A stretch of 6,718 nt of DNA from Thermoguttaceae bacterium (GCA_028695865.1 JAQVID010000176.1:1-6718); one strand, 5' to 3'; numbered from the stretch's first letter, positions 1-6,608 are shown. The notes: generated by a model from the letters alone, not told the origin. A program made the numbers and translations.

Positions 1-1
1 T

Positions 2-280
2 GAACCCGGTTGTCGGAACAACTGGCACAAGCATACCGGCGGTCAAATACTGATCGCGGTCGGCGGTATCGGTTTTTATCAGGAGCGAGGCAAAACTGCC
101 CGAAAACTTTTGCCGGGCGAGGTCGTGGAGATTCCGTGCAACGTCGAACATTGGCATGGCGCGGCGCCGGAGAGTTGTTTTTCGCACCTGGCCATCGAAT
201 GCAATCCGGAAACGAACAAGAATACATGGCTTGAACCGGTTTCCGATAAAGATTACAATGATGCAACGCATGGAAGATGA
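2..280 (+). CDS. Cupin domain protein, C-terminal part (5' truncated by window edge)
   Basis: The reading frame is open from base 2 and ends at TGA 278-280, giving 92 visible residues without a start codon. It shows both halves of a small cupin beta-barrel metal site. The first is WHKHTGGQ near visible residues 8-15, with two histidines and a Gln where the classical cupin motif often has Glu. The second is the motif containing EHWHG near 49-53. Between them lies the typical LLPGEVVEIP turn. Single-domain cupins of this type are cytosolic metal-binding proteins, often sugar or aromatic acid isomerases, decarboxylases or dioxygenase-like enzymes, and the exact reaction cannot be read here. About 30 to 40 N-terminal residues are probably missing. 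The stop is 80 bases before the next gene on the same strand, so it may belong to the same transcription unit. Cupin assignment is firm; function is unknown. Confidence 0.85.
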   Translation, partial: EPGCRNNWHKHTGGQILIAVGGIGFYQERGKTARKLLPGEVVEIPCNVEHWHGAAPESCFSHLAIECNPETNKNTWLEPVSDKDYNDATHGR

Positions 281-360
281 TCATTTGAACGCATACCGTT
301 TCACAAATTTTAACAGAAGAGTAAAATCACAAACTTGGAATTAAGCAAGGGGAATATGCA

Positions 361-1518
361 ATGAACTATCGTACATTGGGAAGAACGGGGCTTAAAGTCA
401 GTGAAATCGGACTGGGCGGGGAATGGCTTGAACGTCATTCGGCCCACGAGGTGGAAGCCGTTATTCGGCGGGCGGAAGAGCATGGAATCAATATTCTCGA
501 CTGTTTCATGTCGAATCCGGAAATCCGTACCCATCTGGGTAACTCGCTTGTCGGACGGCGTGACCGGTGGATTGTTCAGGGGCATCTGTGTTCCGTCTGG
601 CAGAATGGACAGTATGGCAAAAGTCATGACATTCGCCTGATTAAGGATTCGTTTGACGATCTTTTAACGCGGTTTCAGACCGATTACATTGATTTGGGCA
701 TGATTCATTTCGTCGATAGTCCGGCCGATTTCGAGCGAATTTCATCGGGCGAAATTTTCGATTATGCGCAGGAACTCAAACGCGCCGGAAAAATTCGATA
801 TCTCGGATTAAGTTCACACGATCCGGTCGCGGGACGTTTGGCCGTCGAGAGCGGACTGTTCGACGTGATTCTGTTCAGTGTCAATCCGGCGTTCGACATG
901 CTCCCATCCGGAGTGGAGATCATGAGCATGTTTTCGGACAAGCCCTATTCCGACGAAACGATTGTCGGACTGAATCGCGAACGGGACGAATTCTATCGGG
1001 TTTGCGAACGGGAAAACGTGGGCGTAACGGTCATGAAGGTTTTTTGTGCCGGACGTTTGCTCTCGGCGGAGACGTCGCCGTTTGGCATCGCCATGACACC
1101 GGTTCAATGTATTCATTACGCGCTGACCCGTCCGGCGGTCGCGTCCGTTATGGTCGGATACGATACGCCGGAACAGGTGGACGCCGCGGTCGCTTACGAA
1201 ACGGCGTCGGCGGAAGAGCGGGATTTCGCCAAGGTTCTGGCCGAAGCGCCCAAGCACGCGTTTGGCGCTCAATGTACCTACTGCGGTCATTGCGCCCCCT
1301 GCCCTTCGAAAATTGACGTCGCCATGGTCAATAAGTTATACGATCTGGCGTCGCTGAAAGCCAACGTTCCGCCTTCGGTTCGGGAACATTATCGCTCGCT
1401 TGAAGCAAACGCTTCGGACTGTATTGAATGCGGTCAATGTGAAAAACGTTGTCCATTCGGGGTTGCGGTCGTGGAACGAATGCGACAGGCCCGCGTCTTG
1501 TTCGGTTCGGAAAAATAA
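361..1518 (+). CDS. Aldo/keto reductase with C-terminal 4Fe-4S domain, catalytic tetrad not conserved
   Basis: The 385-residue protein starts at ATG 361, with AAGGGG at 347-352 as ribosome binding site. Residues 1-290 form an aldo/keto reductase TIM barrel: the opening MNYRTLGRTGLKVSEIGLGG, then ILD around Asp47, and DLGMIH around His116. Two of the four catalytic residues are changed. The Tyr expected five residues after Asp47 is Asn52, and the Lys expected at the end of strand 3 is His75 (in IVQGH). The C-terminus carries eight cysteines in two ferredoxin motifs: C305, C308, C311, C314 and C354, C357, C360, C364-Pro. They are consistent with two [4Fe-4S] clusters. No signal peptide is seen, so it should be cytosolic. 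From memory, this QGH-containing branch is a recognisable subfamily in anaerobes, so the changes are probably inherited rather than decay. Reductase activity by the usual mechanism is doubtful; an electron-transfer or other redox role is inferred. A cupin gene lies upstream, and a second, canonical Fe-S reductase lies 190 bases downstream. Confidence 0.92.
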   Translation: MNYRTLGRTGLKVSEIGLGGEWLERHSAHEVEAVIRRAEEHGINILDCFMSNPEIRTHLGNSLVGRRDRWIVQGHLCSVWQNGQYGKSHDIRLIKDSFDDLLTRFQTDYIDLGMIHFVDSPADFERISSGEIFDYAQELKRAGKIRYLGLSSHDPVAGRLAVESGLFDVILFSVNPAFDMLPSGVEIMSMFSDKPYSDETIVGLNRERDEFYRVCERENVGVTVMKVFCAGRLLSAETSPFGIAMTPVQCIHYALTRPAVASVMVGYDTPEQVDAAVAYETASAEERDFAKVLAEAPKHAFGAQCTYCGHCAPCPSKIDVAMVNKLYDLASLKANVPPSVREHYRSLEANASDCIECGQCEKRCPFGVAVVERMRQARVLFGSEK

Positions 1519-1708
1519 TTTGCGATAAAAGAACGTTTTACGGACCACTCAAACCGAAACATTAACAGACAGAAAAGGAAAAAAACATGACATATTTCCC
1601 AACAACGAATCACCGCGATCTGCTTTAGGCATTTGGTATTGCCGCAATCACGCAACACAAGGATCATTCTTTGTCAATTACATTTTTCTTATAACAACAG
1701 GGGGTAAT
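1519..1708. other. AT-rich intergenic gap between the two reductase genes
   Basis: This 190-base gap is clearly more AT-rich than the genes on either side. Apart from the 13-codon ORF at 1587-1628 it contains no convincing gene. AGGGGG at 1699-1704, four bases before ATG 1709, is the ribosome binding site of the second reductase. The length and composition make it the most likely place for a promoter driving the downstream operon, but no clear -35/-10 pair could be identified at a usable distance from the start. No terminator hairpin for the upstream gene is evident. Confidence 0.5.
1587..1628 (+). pseudogene. Short ORF with good RBS: candidate remnant of a Tat signal peptide, or leader peptide
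   Basis: ATG 1587 is preceded by AAAAGGA (1573-1579) at ideal spacing and opens a 13-codon frame, MTYFPTTNHRDLL, ended by TAG 1626-1628. Past the stop, the same frame continues AFGIAAITQ and then runs to TAA at 1690-1692. Read through, NHRDLL-stop-AFGIAAI closely resembles a twin-arginine signal of the form NRRDLLKAFGIAAI. It differs by one base at His (CAC against CGC) and one at the stop (TAG against AAG). The simplest inference is the decayed 5' end of an exported protein gene, the rest having been deleted. Alternatively it is a translated leader controlling the downstream operon. It is too short to decide, and the resemblance could be chance. Confidence 0.35.
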
Positions 1709-2851
1709 ATGCAATATCGCAATTTTGGAAAGACAGGCGAGAAAGTGTCCGTTCTTGGTTTTGGATGTATGCGTCTGCCAACGCGTTCCGACGATACCAT
1801 CGACGAGAGATTAACGGAGACAATGCTCAAATACGCCATTGATCACGGGGTCAATTACATTGATACCGCTTATCCTTATCACAAGGGGGAAAGCGAAAAT
1901 GTCGTGGGCCGCGTTCTGGAAGGGGAGTATCGAAAAAAGGTTCATCTCGTGACGAAATCGCCTGTGTTTCGTATTAAATCATCCGACGAGTTTGATTCCA
2001 TTCTCGACGAACAGCTGCGCAAACTTCGAACCGATCACATTGACATGTACCTTCTCCATAATCTGAATGGGCGATTATGGAAAAAGGTCAAGCAGCTTCA
2101 TTTATTGGACCATCTTGTCGCGGCAAAAAAGGCGGGCAAGGTTCGTCATATCGGATTCTCCATGCACGACAATTTCGACGTATACAAAGAGATTGTGGAC
2201 GGATTTCCCGACTGTGAATTCAGCATGATCCAGTTGAACTATTACGACGAAGAATTGCAGGCGGGAATTCAGGGCCTGAAATACGGTGCCGAAAAGGGAC
2301 TCGGCATGGCCATTATGGAACCGCTCCGAGGCGGCTTTTTAGCGAATCCTCCAAAAGAAATTACGCAAATTTTTCAAGAGGCCGCGTCGAAAAAATCTTG
2401 TGTGGAATGGGCATTCGATTATCTTTGGAACAAACCCGAGGTTTCCCTTTTGCTCAGCGGAATGGGGTCCATGCAAATGGTCGGGGAAAACATTGAATCG
2501 GCACAGCGGTCCGCGGTCGGAATGCTATCGCCTGTGGATACGAGCACGATCCAACGTGTTCAGAAACGATTCGGACAGTACGATATTATTCCCTGTACCG
2601 GATGTAATTATTGCATTCCCTGTCCTATGAATGTTGCCATTCCGAAAATCTTCGAAATTTATAATCAACTCAAAATGGGAATTGCCGACGTCGAAAAAGC
2701 AAGAAAAATGTATCGTAGTATATACATAGGATTCGGAACCGTCGCGTCCGAATGTTTCGATTGCTTTCGATGCGAAAGGCATTGTCCGCAGAAAATCAGA
2801 ATCGCGGGCGAACTGAAAAAGGTAAGAGAAATATTGGAGGTACAACAATGA
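1709..2851 (+). CDS. Aldo/keto reductase with C-terminal 2x[4Fe-4S] ferredoxin domain
   Basis: This is a 380-residue protein. The barrel domain (about 1-290) opens MQYRNFGKTGEKVSVLGFGC, a standard aldo/keto reductase strand 1. The catalytic tetrad is complete: Asp52 and Tyr57 in DTAYPY, Lys83 in LVTK, and His117 in YLLH. The C-terminal domain has C296, C299, C302, C305-Pro and C349, C352, C355, C359-Pro, matching the two-cluster ferredoxin tail of Fe-S aldo/keto reductases. No signal sequence or membrane segment is seen, so it is cytosolic. Such enzymes reduce carbonyls, or run in reverse, and the Fe-S tail probably couples them to low-potential electron carriers; the substrate is not apparent. 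The stop overlaps the start of the next gene (ATGA at 2848-2851), which indicates translational coupling with the polyferredoxin, its likely redox partner. Length is normal for the family. Confidence 0.95.
   Translation: MQYRNFGKTGEKVSVLGFGCMRLPTRSDDTIDERLTETMLKYAIDHGVNYIDTAYPYHKGESENVVGRVLEGEYRKKVHLVTKSPVFRIKSSDEFDSILDEQLRKLRTDHIDMYLLHNLNGRLWKKVKQLHLLDHLVAAKKAGKVRHIGFSMHDNFDVYKEIVDGFPDCEFSMIQLNYYDEELQAGIQGLKYGAEKGLGMAIMEPLRGGFLANPPKEITQIFQEAASKKSCVEWAFDYLWNKPEVSLLLSGMGSMQMVGENIESAQRSAVGMLSPVDTSTIQRVQKRFGQYDIIPCTGCNYCIPCPMNVAIPKIFEIYNQLKMGIADVEKARKMYRSIYIGFGTVASECFDCFRCERHCPQKIRIAGELKKVREILEVQQ
2836..2840 (+). promoter_or_regulatory. Ribosome binding site GGAGG that fixes the polyferredoxin start at 2848
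   Basis: GGAGG lies seven bases before ATG 2848, inside the last codons of the preceding reductase gene. In-frame ATGs further upstream, such as 2752, lie well inside the preceding coding region, lack such a site and would add a charged, non-hydrophobic leader. ATG 2848 instead places a hydrophobic helix near the N-terminus, as expected for NapH-like proteins. Confidence 0.85.
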
Positions 2852-4725
2852 ACGGTCAAAAAACGTTACGCCTGATTCGAATTGTTTTTGCGACAATGTT
2901 TCTTGTGGGGCTCGTCGCCGCCTTTTTCGGATTGAGTCAGACACTCTGGATAACGACAATTCAATTTTCGGCCTCCGCGGTTTGCTTTTCCGTATTCAAA
3001 GGTTTTTTGACATCGACCGTAATCACACTCGCTCTGATCCTGCTGACAACGCTTCTCTTCGGAAGATTGTACTGCGCGGTACTTTGTCCGTTGGGAGTAA
3101 CACAGGACTTTTGCGCGTGGCTTACACGTCGAAAAGGAAGTATGAAAAGAAATTGCGTCGTCTTGAGATATTTCGTCGCGGCAGTCGTTTTCGGCGCTCT
3201 GACAGGCGGCTGTGTAGCAATATTTCGAACGCTTGATCCTTATTCCATTTTCGGCTCCGCTCTTGCCGTTTCAGCCCATTCCACCGCTCTGGAATATGTC
3301 GGTGCAATTCTTCCGCTGTTTTTGGTTCTGGCTTTGGTCCTTTGGAAAAGACGCCTGTTTTGTGTTACACTTTGCCCTGTCGGAACGCTTCTGGGACTTG
3401 TTGCCCAATTCTCTTTTTGGAAAATACGTCTGGACGCGGATAAATGCAAAGGGTGTAAACTCTGCGAAAAAGCATGCCCGACCGGCTGTATTAACGCGGA
3501 AAACAAGTTGGTCGACAACGAACGGTGCGTTCGCTGCATGAATTGTCTGGGTGTCTGTCGTCACAGCGCGGCTCGCTTTTCATGTACTTCGAACAAGGCG
3601 GATATTCCCGCTCAAAATAACATGGAATCCGATCCTGAGAAAAACGCCGAAAAAGAAAAGTCCGATGTTTCACGCCGAAAATTTCTCGGGGCGACGGCAA
3701 CAGGTGTTGTCATACTGGGCGTGGGAAGTCAGCATGTGGCGATTCATTGCAAAAACAGAAAATTGACACTTGCCGATTCGACGGGAAGTCAAATACTCCC
3801 TCCCGGCGCAAGGAATCGCCGCTGGTTTTCGTCTCAATGTATCGACTGCGGACTGTGTAGTGCCCGATGTCCGGAGAGGATCATACGTCCTGCTGTTTCG
3901 CCAAACGGACTGGTCCACCTCGATTTCTCGCAAGGCGGTTGCGATATTCATTGCAAGGCTTGCGAAGAAGCATGTCCAACGCACGCGATTGCATTTGGAA
4001 AATACAGAACCCGGCGAACGATTCGTATCGCGAACGTTGGTTACGATCCGCAATACTGCCTTTCCATTCAGGGAGAAAACGAACCGTGTGCCAAATGCGC
4101 GGAAATATGCCCTTCCGCCGCGATCATCATGAAAGTTTCTCCAACCGGATTTCATATTCCGCAATTGAACGAAAACATGTGTATCGGCTGTGGAAAATGC
4201 TATTCCGTTTGCGAAGGCTATACCAATAAAAAAGCTCTTTTCCTGACGCCTCTTGAACCGCAACGACTTCTCGCAACCGGTCAAGACGTTCTTCGCGATG
4301 CAATTCTGGCGGTACGTGGAACGTTCGTCGATTCGCCGAATTTCGCAACGCCTTCGCCCGATTGCGTCGTCATAAAGGATGGTGCCGTGATCGATAAAGA
4401 GAGCGGAAAAGGACTCAAGCCGCTCCTTGCCCTTGCGGAACGAAACGGAGAAAAACTGCAAGGAGCCATTGTCGTCGATAAAGTGATTGGCCGTGCAGCT
4501 GCCGCCATTCTCATTTGCGCCAAGGTCGCTTATGTGCATGGCGAATTGATGAGCGCCGATGGCGTTGCGTTTCTGACCATGCACGGTGTGGCCGCCGGGT
4601 ACAGAAAACTGGTTCCCCTGATTCTCAATCGGGATATGTCGGGACGTTGTCCCCTGGAACTTCTCGTGGACGGAATCGACAATCCGGAAAAAGCGGTGGA
4701 AACACTCAAAGGAAAACAAAAATAA
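2848..4725 (+). CDS. NapH-type membrane ferredoxin fused to Tat-exported polyferredoxin and C-terminal DUF1893 domain
   Basis: This 625-residue protein has three modules. (1) Residues 1-240 are NapH/YccM-like: hydrophobic helices near 8-29, 53-73, 105-125 and 150-167, paired C-x3-CP motifs at C76/C80 and C172/C176, then ferredoxin motifs C200, C203, C206, C210-Pro and C227, C230, C233, C237. (2) After a charged linker (about 250-274), SRRKFLG at 275-281 and a hydrophobic stretch to about 293 form an internal twin-arginine signal. NapG-like motifs follow: C331, C334, C337, C341-Pro; C365, C369, C372, C376-Pro; C404, C414, C417, C421-Pro; C445, C448, C451, C455. (3) Residues about 498-620 match DUF1893 (TM1506-like, cytidine-deaminase-like fold): DCVVIKDG, GLKPLLAL, VDKVIGRAAA, NRDMSGRCPLE. 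With four helices, the first clusters face the cytoplasm and the Tat segment would put the second set and DUF1893 outside. A role in moving electrons across the membrane is inferred. The gene is coupled to the reductase before it. Confidence 0.9.
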   Translation: MNGQKTLRLIRIVFATMFLVGLVAAFFGLSQTLWITTIQFSASAVCFSVFKGFLTSTVITLALILLTTLLFGRLYCAVLCPLGVTQDFCAWLTRRKGSMKRNCVVLRYFVAAVVFGALTGGCVAIFRTLDPYSIFGSALAVSAHSTALEYVGAILPLFLVLALVLWKRRLFCVTLCPVGTLLGLVAQFSFWKIRLDADKCKGCKLCEKACPTGCINAENKLVDNERCVRCMNCLGVCRHSAARFSCTSNKADIPAQNNMESDPEKNAEKEKSDVSRRKFLGATATGVVILGVGSQHVAIHCKNRKLTLADSTGSQILPPGARNRRWFSSQCIDCGLCSARCPERIIRPAVSPNGLVHLDFSQGGCDIHCKACEEACPTHAIAFGKYRTRRTIRIANVGYDPQYCLSIQGENEPCAKCAEICPSAAIIMKVSPTGFHIPQLNENMCIGCGKCYSVCEGYTNKKALFLTPLEPQRLLATGQDVLRDAILAVRGTFVDSPNFATPSPDCVVIKDGAVIDKESGKGLKPLLALAERNGEKLQGAIVVDKVIGRAAAAILICAKVAYVHGELMSADGVAFLTMHGVAAGYRKLVPLILNRDMSGRCPLELLVDGIDNPEKAVETLKGKQK

Positions 4726-4728
4726 AAT

Positions 4729-4734
4729 GAAAGG
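4729..4734 (+). promoter_or_regulatory. Ribosome binding site GAAAGG favouring the flavodoxin start at 4745
   Basis: GAAAGG ends ten bases before ATG 4745. The in-frame ATG 4727 lies two bases after the preceding stop; its nearest purine run, AAAGGA at 4708-4713, is 13 bases away. Starting at 4745 gives a textbook lipoprotein signal (MKRILILMVLTVCVLSAC), so that start is preferred. Confidence 0.6.
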
Positions 4735-4744
4735 TATATCATAC

Positions 4745-5514
4745 ATGAAAAGAATATTGATTCTTATGGTTCTGACTGTGTGTGTTTTGTCCGCCTGTAA
4801 CAAGCCGCAACAGACGGATCATGCTATCCCAATTGCGACGGATACTGGTATGAATCTTGCAAATTCGGCAAACGATTCCAAGACAAACGCATCTGCCGTT
4901 CCTGTCGCTCCTGTCGGTACGGAATCGAAAAACACGGATTCGCTAGCGGCTAAATCGAAAGTCCTGATAGCCTATTTTTCACGAGTGGGCAATACAGATT
5001 TTCCCGAAAAAGTCGACGCGACGTCCGGGCAAGTTTGATCGTCAAGGACGGGATGATGTACGGCAATACGCAGTATCTTGCCCATTTGATTCAACGGGTA
5101 ACTGGCGGCGAACTCTTCCTGATTCAGACAGAGGCCCGGTATCCGGCGGATTACGACGCGACGGTCACTCAGGGCGATAAGGAAGGCAAGGCAAAAGCAC
5201 GTCCGAAACTGGCCTCGCACATTGAGAATATCGCCGATTATGAGATTGTATTTCTTGGCTTTCCGAACTGGTGGTACGATATGCCGATGGCTTTGTACAC
5301 TTTTTTGGAGGAATACGATTTATCGGGCAAAACCGTTATTCCATTCAGTACAAGCGGAGGGAGTGGCTTTTCCGACACGGTTTCAAGTATTCAATCTCAG
5401 GAACCGAAAGCGAAAGTCGTGACAAACGGTTTGACCGTCCTTGATTCCAACGTGGCGAACAGTAAATTCGAAGACATCGACAAATGGGTAAAAAGTCTGG
5501 GTCTTTCATTTTAG
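4745..5514 (+). pseudogene. Flavodoxin-like lipoprotein, interrupted by a one-base frameshift
   Basis: Two abutting reading frames together make one flavodoxin of 256 residues. The first frame (to TGA 5036-5038) carries a lipoprotein signal with lipobox LSAC and Cys18. A low-complexity Asn/Ser/Ala/Thr linker follows (about 20-70), then the first strand and FMN phosphate loop KVLIAYFSRVGNT (72-84). It breaks off after VDATSGQV. The other frame continues GASLIVKDGMMYGNTQ and on to the end, with the flavin-side motif FLGFPNWWYD and PFSTSGGSGFSD, typical of the Flavodoxin_4 family. One extra G in the GGG run at 5027-5029 would restore a continuous ATSGASLIV reading. The lesion is therefore a single-base deletion, either a real mutation or a sequencing or assembly error. 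The intact protein would sit outside the cytoplasmic membrane, unusual for flavodoxins in general but known for this group. It lies 19 bases after the polyferredoxin stop, so it is in the operon and could accept electrons from the exported clusters. Confidence 0.88.
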
Positions 5515-5531
5515 CATCGAACGGAATGTTT

Positions 5532-6224
5532 ATGACAGGAAAACGAAATGTCGCAATGATTTTGGATGGTGCCATGACGATAACGCTTCTCCTTCTGATG
5601 TCGTACAGCCTTATTGGCGAAACAACACATGAAGGACTTGGCGTTTTGATGTTTTTGCTCCTGATTGTACACCATGCTTTGAATATCCGATGGGAACGTT
5701 CGCTATGCAGAGGAAAGTACACTGTTTTTCGAACGGTTCAAACGGTATTGGTCGTACTCTGTTTGATACTGATTCTCGGGTCCGGGTCAAGTGGTATTGT
5801 ACTTTCCAAACATTTATTTACCGCGTTTCCGGTGGGCATCAGTCGCTCTTGGGCACGAACGACGCACATGCTCTGCGCCTATTGGGGATTCCTGTTCATG
5901 TCGCTTCACCTTGGCCTTCATTCCCGCGTTTTGTTTGGTCGCATTTGGGAATCGTATTTGAAAGACAGGGCAAGTCGAACATGGACAACAAGAGTTCTTT
6001 TGGGAATGGTCGTCGTGTATGGCGGATATGTTTTTATGCAGAGAAATCTGTTGAACTACATGATAATGAAAATCCGTTTCGCCTTCTTCGACTTCAACGA
6101 ATCTGTCCCCCTATTTTTATTGGACCATACTTGCGTCTTGATTTTGTATGTCGTAATGGGGCATTACATTTTTAAGGGAATTCAGTTTGTCGGAACATTT
6201 TCAGAAAAGGAAAGGACTCGATAA
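5532..6224 (+). CDS. DUF4405-family membrane protein, putative b-type cytochrome
   Basis: This 230-residue membrane protein has about six hydrophobic helices near 8-28, 36-50, 70-92, 112-130, 154-170 and 195-215. The N-terminal half matches DUF4405: LDGAMTITLLLLMSYS, then THEGLG (His33), VHHALN (His47, His48), SKHLF (His94), THMLCAYWGF (His112) and SLHLGLH (His126, His130). His199 and His211 sit in the last helices. Paired histidines inside helices suggest haem b ligands as in cytochrome b561-like proteins, but this is inference; no CxxCH motif is present. Start choice is uncertain: in-frame ATGs occur at 5484 (inside the flavodoxin), 5526 and 5532. 5532 is preferred because GGA at 5523-5525 gives it the only reasonable ribosome binding site spacing. 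The gene starts 17 bases after the flavodoxin stop, so the two are co-transcribed. From memory, DUF4405 genes often neighbour flavodoxins and Fe-S aldo/keto reductases, supporting a shared membrane redox role. Confidence 0.85.
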   Translation: MTGKRNVAMILDGAMTITLLLLMSYSLIGETTHEGLGVLMFLLLIVHHALNIRWERSLCRGKYTVFRTVQTVLVVLCLILILGSGSSGIVLSKHLFTAFPVGISRSWARTTHMLCAYWGFLFMSLHLGLHSRVLFGRIWESYLKDRASRTWTTRVLLGMVVVYGGYVFMQRNLLNYMIMKIRFAFFDFNESVPLFLLDHTCVLILYVVMGHYIFKGIQFVGTFSEKERTR

Positions 6225-6305
6225 TACAAAGACCGTTTATGACTTGTCCTGGGGCTCCGTCGATTGACCGGCGAATTTATCGGGTGGAATAATTTTACAC
6301 GTGTC

Positions 6306-6321
6306 GCTTCGACCTTTACGC
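6306..6321 (+). repeat. Direct repeat copy 1, GCTTCGACCTTTACGC
   Basis: The 16-base string GCTTCGACCTTTACGC occurs here and again at 6367-6382; a 14-base core is found a third time at 6610-6623. All copies are in the same orientation. Copies 1 and 2 start 61 bases apart and both continue into CAG-containing sequence. Confidence 0.85.
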
Positions 6322-6366
6322 GCAGTAAGGCAACGTGTTACGGTCACATCGTCCATCACGCTTGGG

Positions 6367-6382
6367 GCTTCGACCTTTACGC
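6367..6382 (+). repeat. Direct repeat copy 2, GCTTCGACCTTTACGC
   Basis: This is identical to copy 1 over all 16 bases. It is preceded by TTGGG, which echoes CTGGGGCTCCGTCGA at 6248-6262, perhaps a further diverged copy. Confidence 0.85.
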
Positions 6383-6438
6383 AGTGGGGCAGCGCAGGGA
6401 GGGCGAATGTCGCCAGCGGTCCAAGGGAAGGGGCGAAA

Positions 6439-6465
6439 AACCCGTAGGAGTTCCCGTATGGCAGG
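6439..6465 (+). repeat. Imperfect repeat A, AACCCGTAGGAGTT... ending GTATGGCAGG
   Basis: This 27-base stretch matches 6691-6718 with four differences (one gap and three substitutions): AACCCGTAGGAGTTCCC here against AACCCCGTAGGGGTTTCC there, both followed by GTATGG. AACCCATAGGGG at 6524-6535 is a third, shorter relative. Confidence 0.75.
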
Positions 6466-6497
6466 CAGGGGCTTGCGCCGCCAGGCTGTACCCCTGC
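6465..6497 (+). repeat. Stem-loop, GCAGGGG / CCCCTGC
   Basis: There is a perfect 7-base inverted repeat (6465-6471 with 6491-6497) around a 19-base loop that begins CTTGCGCC. The loop contains its own short GGC/GCC pairing. Confidence 0.65.
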
Positions 6498-6547
6498 TAT
6501 GCGATTTTTCCCGAAAAATTCCAAACCCATAGGGGACATTTTGGAGT

Positions 6548-6565
6548 GCGGAGGCTTGCCGCCGC
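6548..6565 (+). repeat. Stem-loop, GCGGAGGC-TT-GCCGCCGC followed by TTTT
   Basis: Eight-base arms (6548-6555 and 6558-6565) with one A-G mismatch surround a TT loop. A TTTTC tract follows at 6566-6570, so this could act as a weak intrinsic terminator, though it lies more than 300 bases after the last gene. Confidence 0.65.
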
Positions 6566-6592
6566 TTTTCTGTGCGTTAAATAAGGATACGG

Positions 6593-6608
6593 CGGGAGCT
6601 TGCTCCCG
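6593..6608 (+). repeat. Perfect stem-loop CGGGAGC-TT-GCTCCCG
   Basis: This is a seven-base perfect inverted repeat with a two-base TT loop, the same CTTGC apex as the other hairpins here. No T tract follows, so it is not a standard terminator. Confidence 0.75.

Noticed and set aside
285..313. Promoter TTGAAC - 17 bases - TTTTAA before the first reductase
   Set aside because: Only four and three matches to sigma-70 consensus, and the consensus of this organism is unknown; not strong enough to annotate.
1526..1540. Inverted repeat TAAAA-GAACG-TTTTA after the first reductase as a terminator
   Set aside because: The five-base A/T stem is too weak and is not followed by a T tract.
1671..1695. 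Promoter TTGTCA ... TATAAC before the second reductase
   Set aside because: The spacer is only 13 bases and transcription would start at or after the ribosome binding site.
3670..4803. Long minus-strand open frame (377 codons) opposite the polyferredoxin gene
   Set aside because: It is the antisense shadow of a well-supported Fe-S coding region; its translation shows no domain and no ribosome binding site.
5035..5514. A separate flavodoxin gene starting at TTG 5035
   Set aside because: It lacks the FMN phosphate loop, which lies in the upstream frame, and has no ribosome binding site; a one-base frameshift in one gene explains both pieces.
6237..6584. Overlapping open frames of about 100 codons on both strands in the 3' region
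   Set aside because: The translations are rich in Arg, Gly and Ala, carry no motif and are built from the nucleotide repeats; they look like the spurious proteins that such repeats produce.
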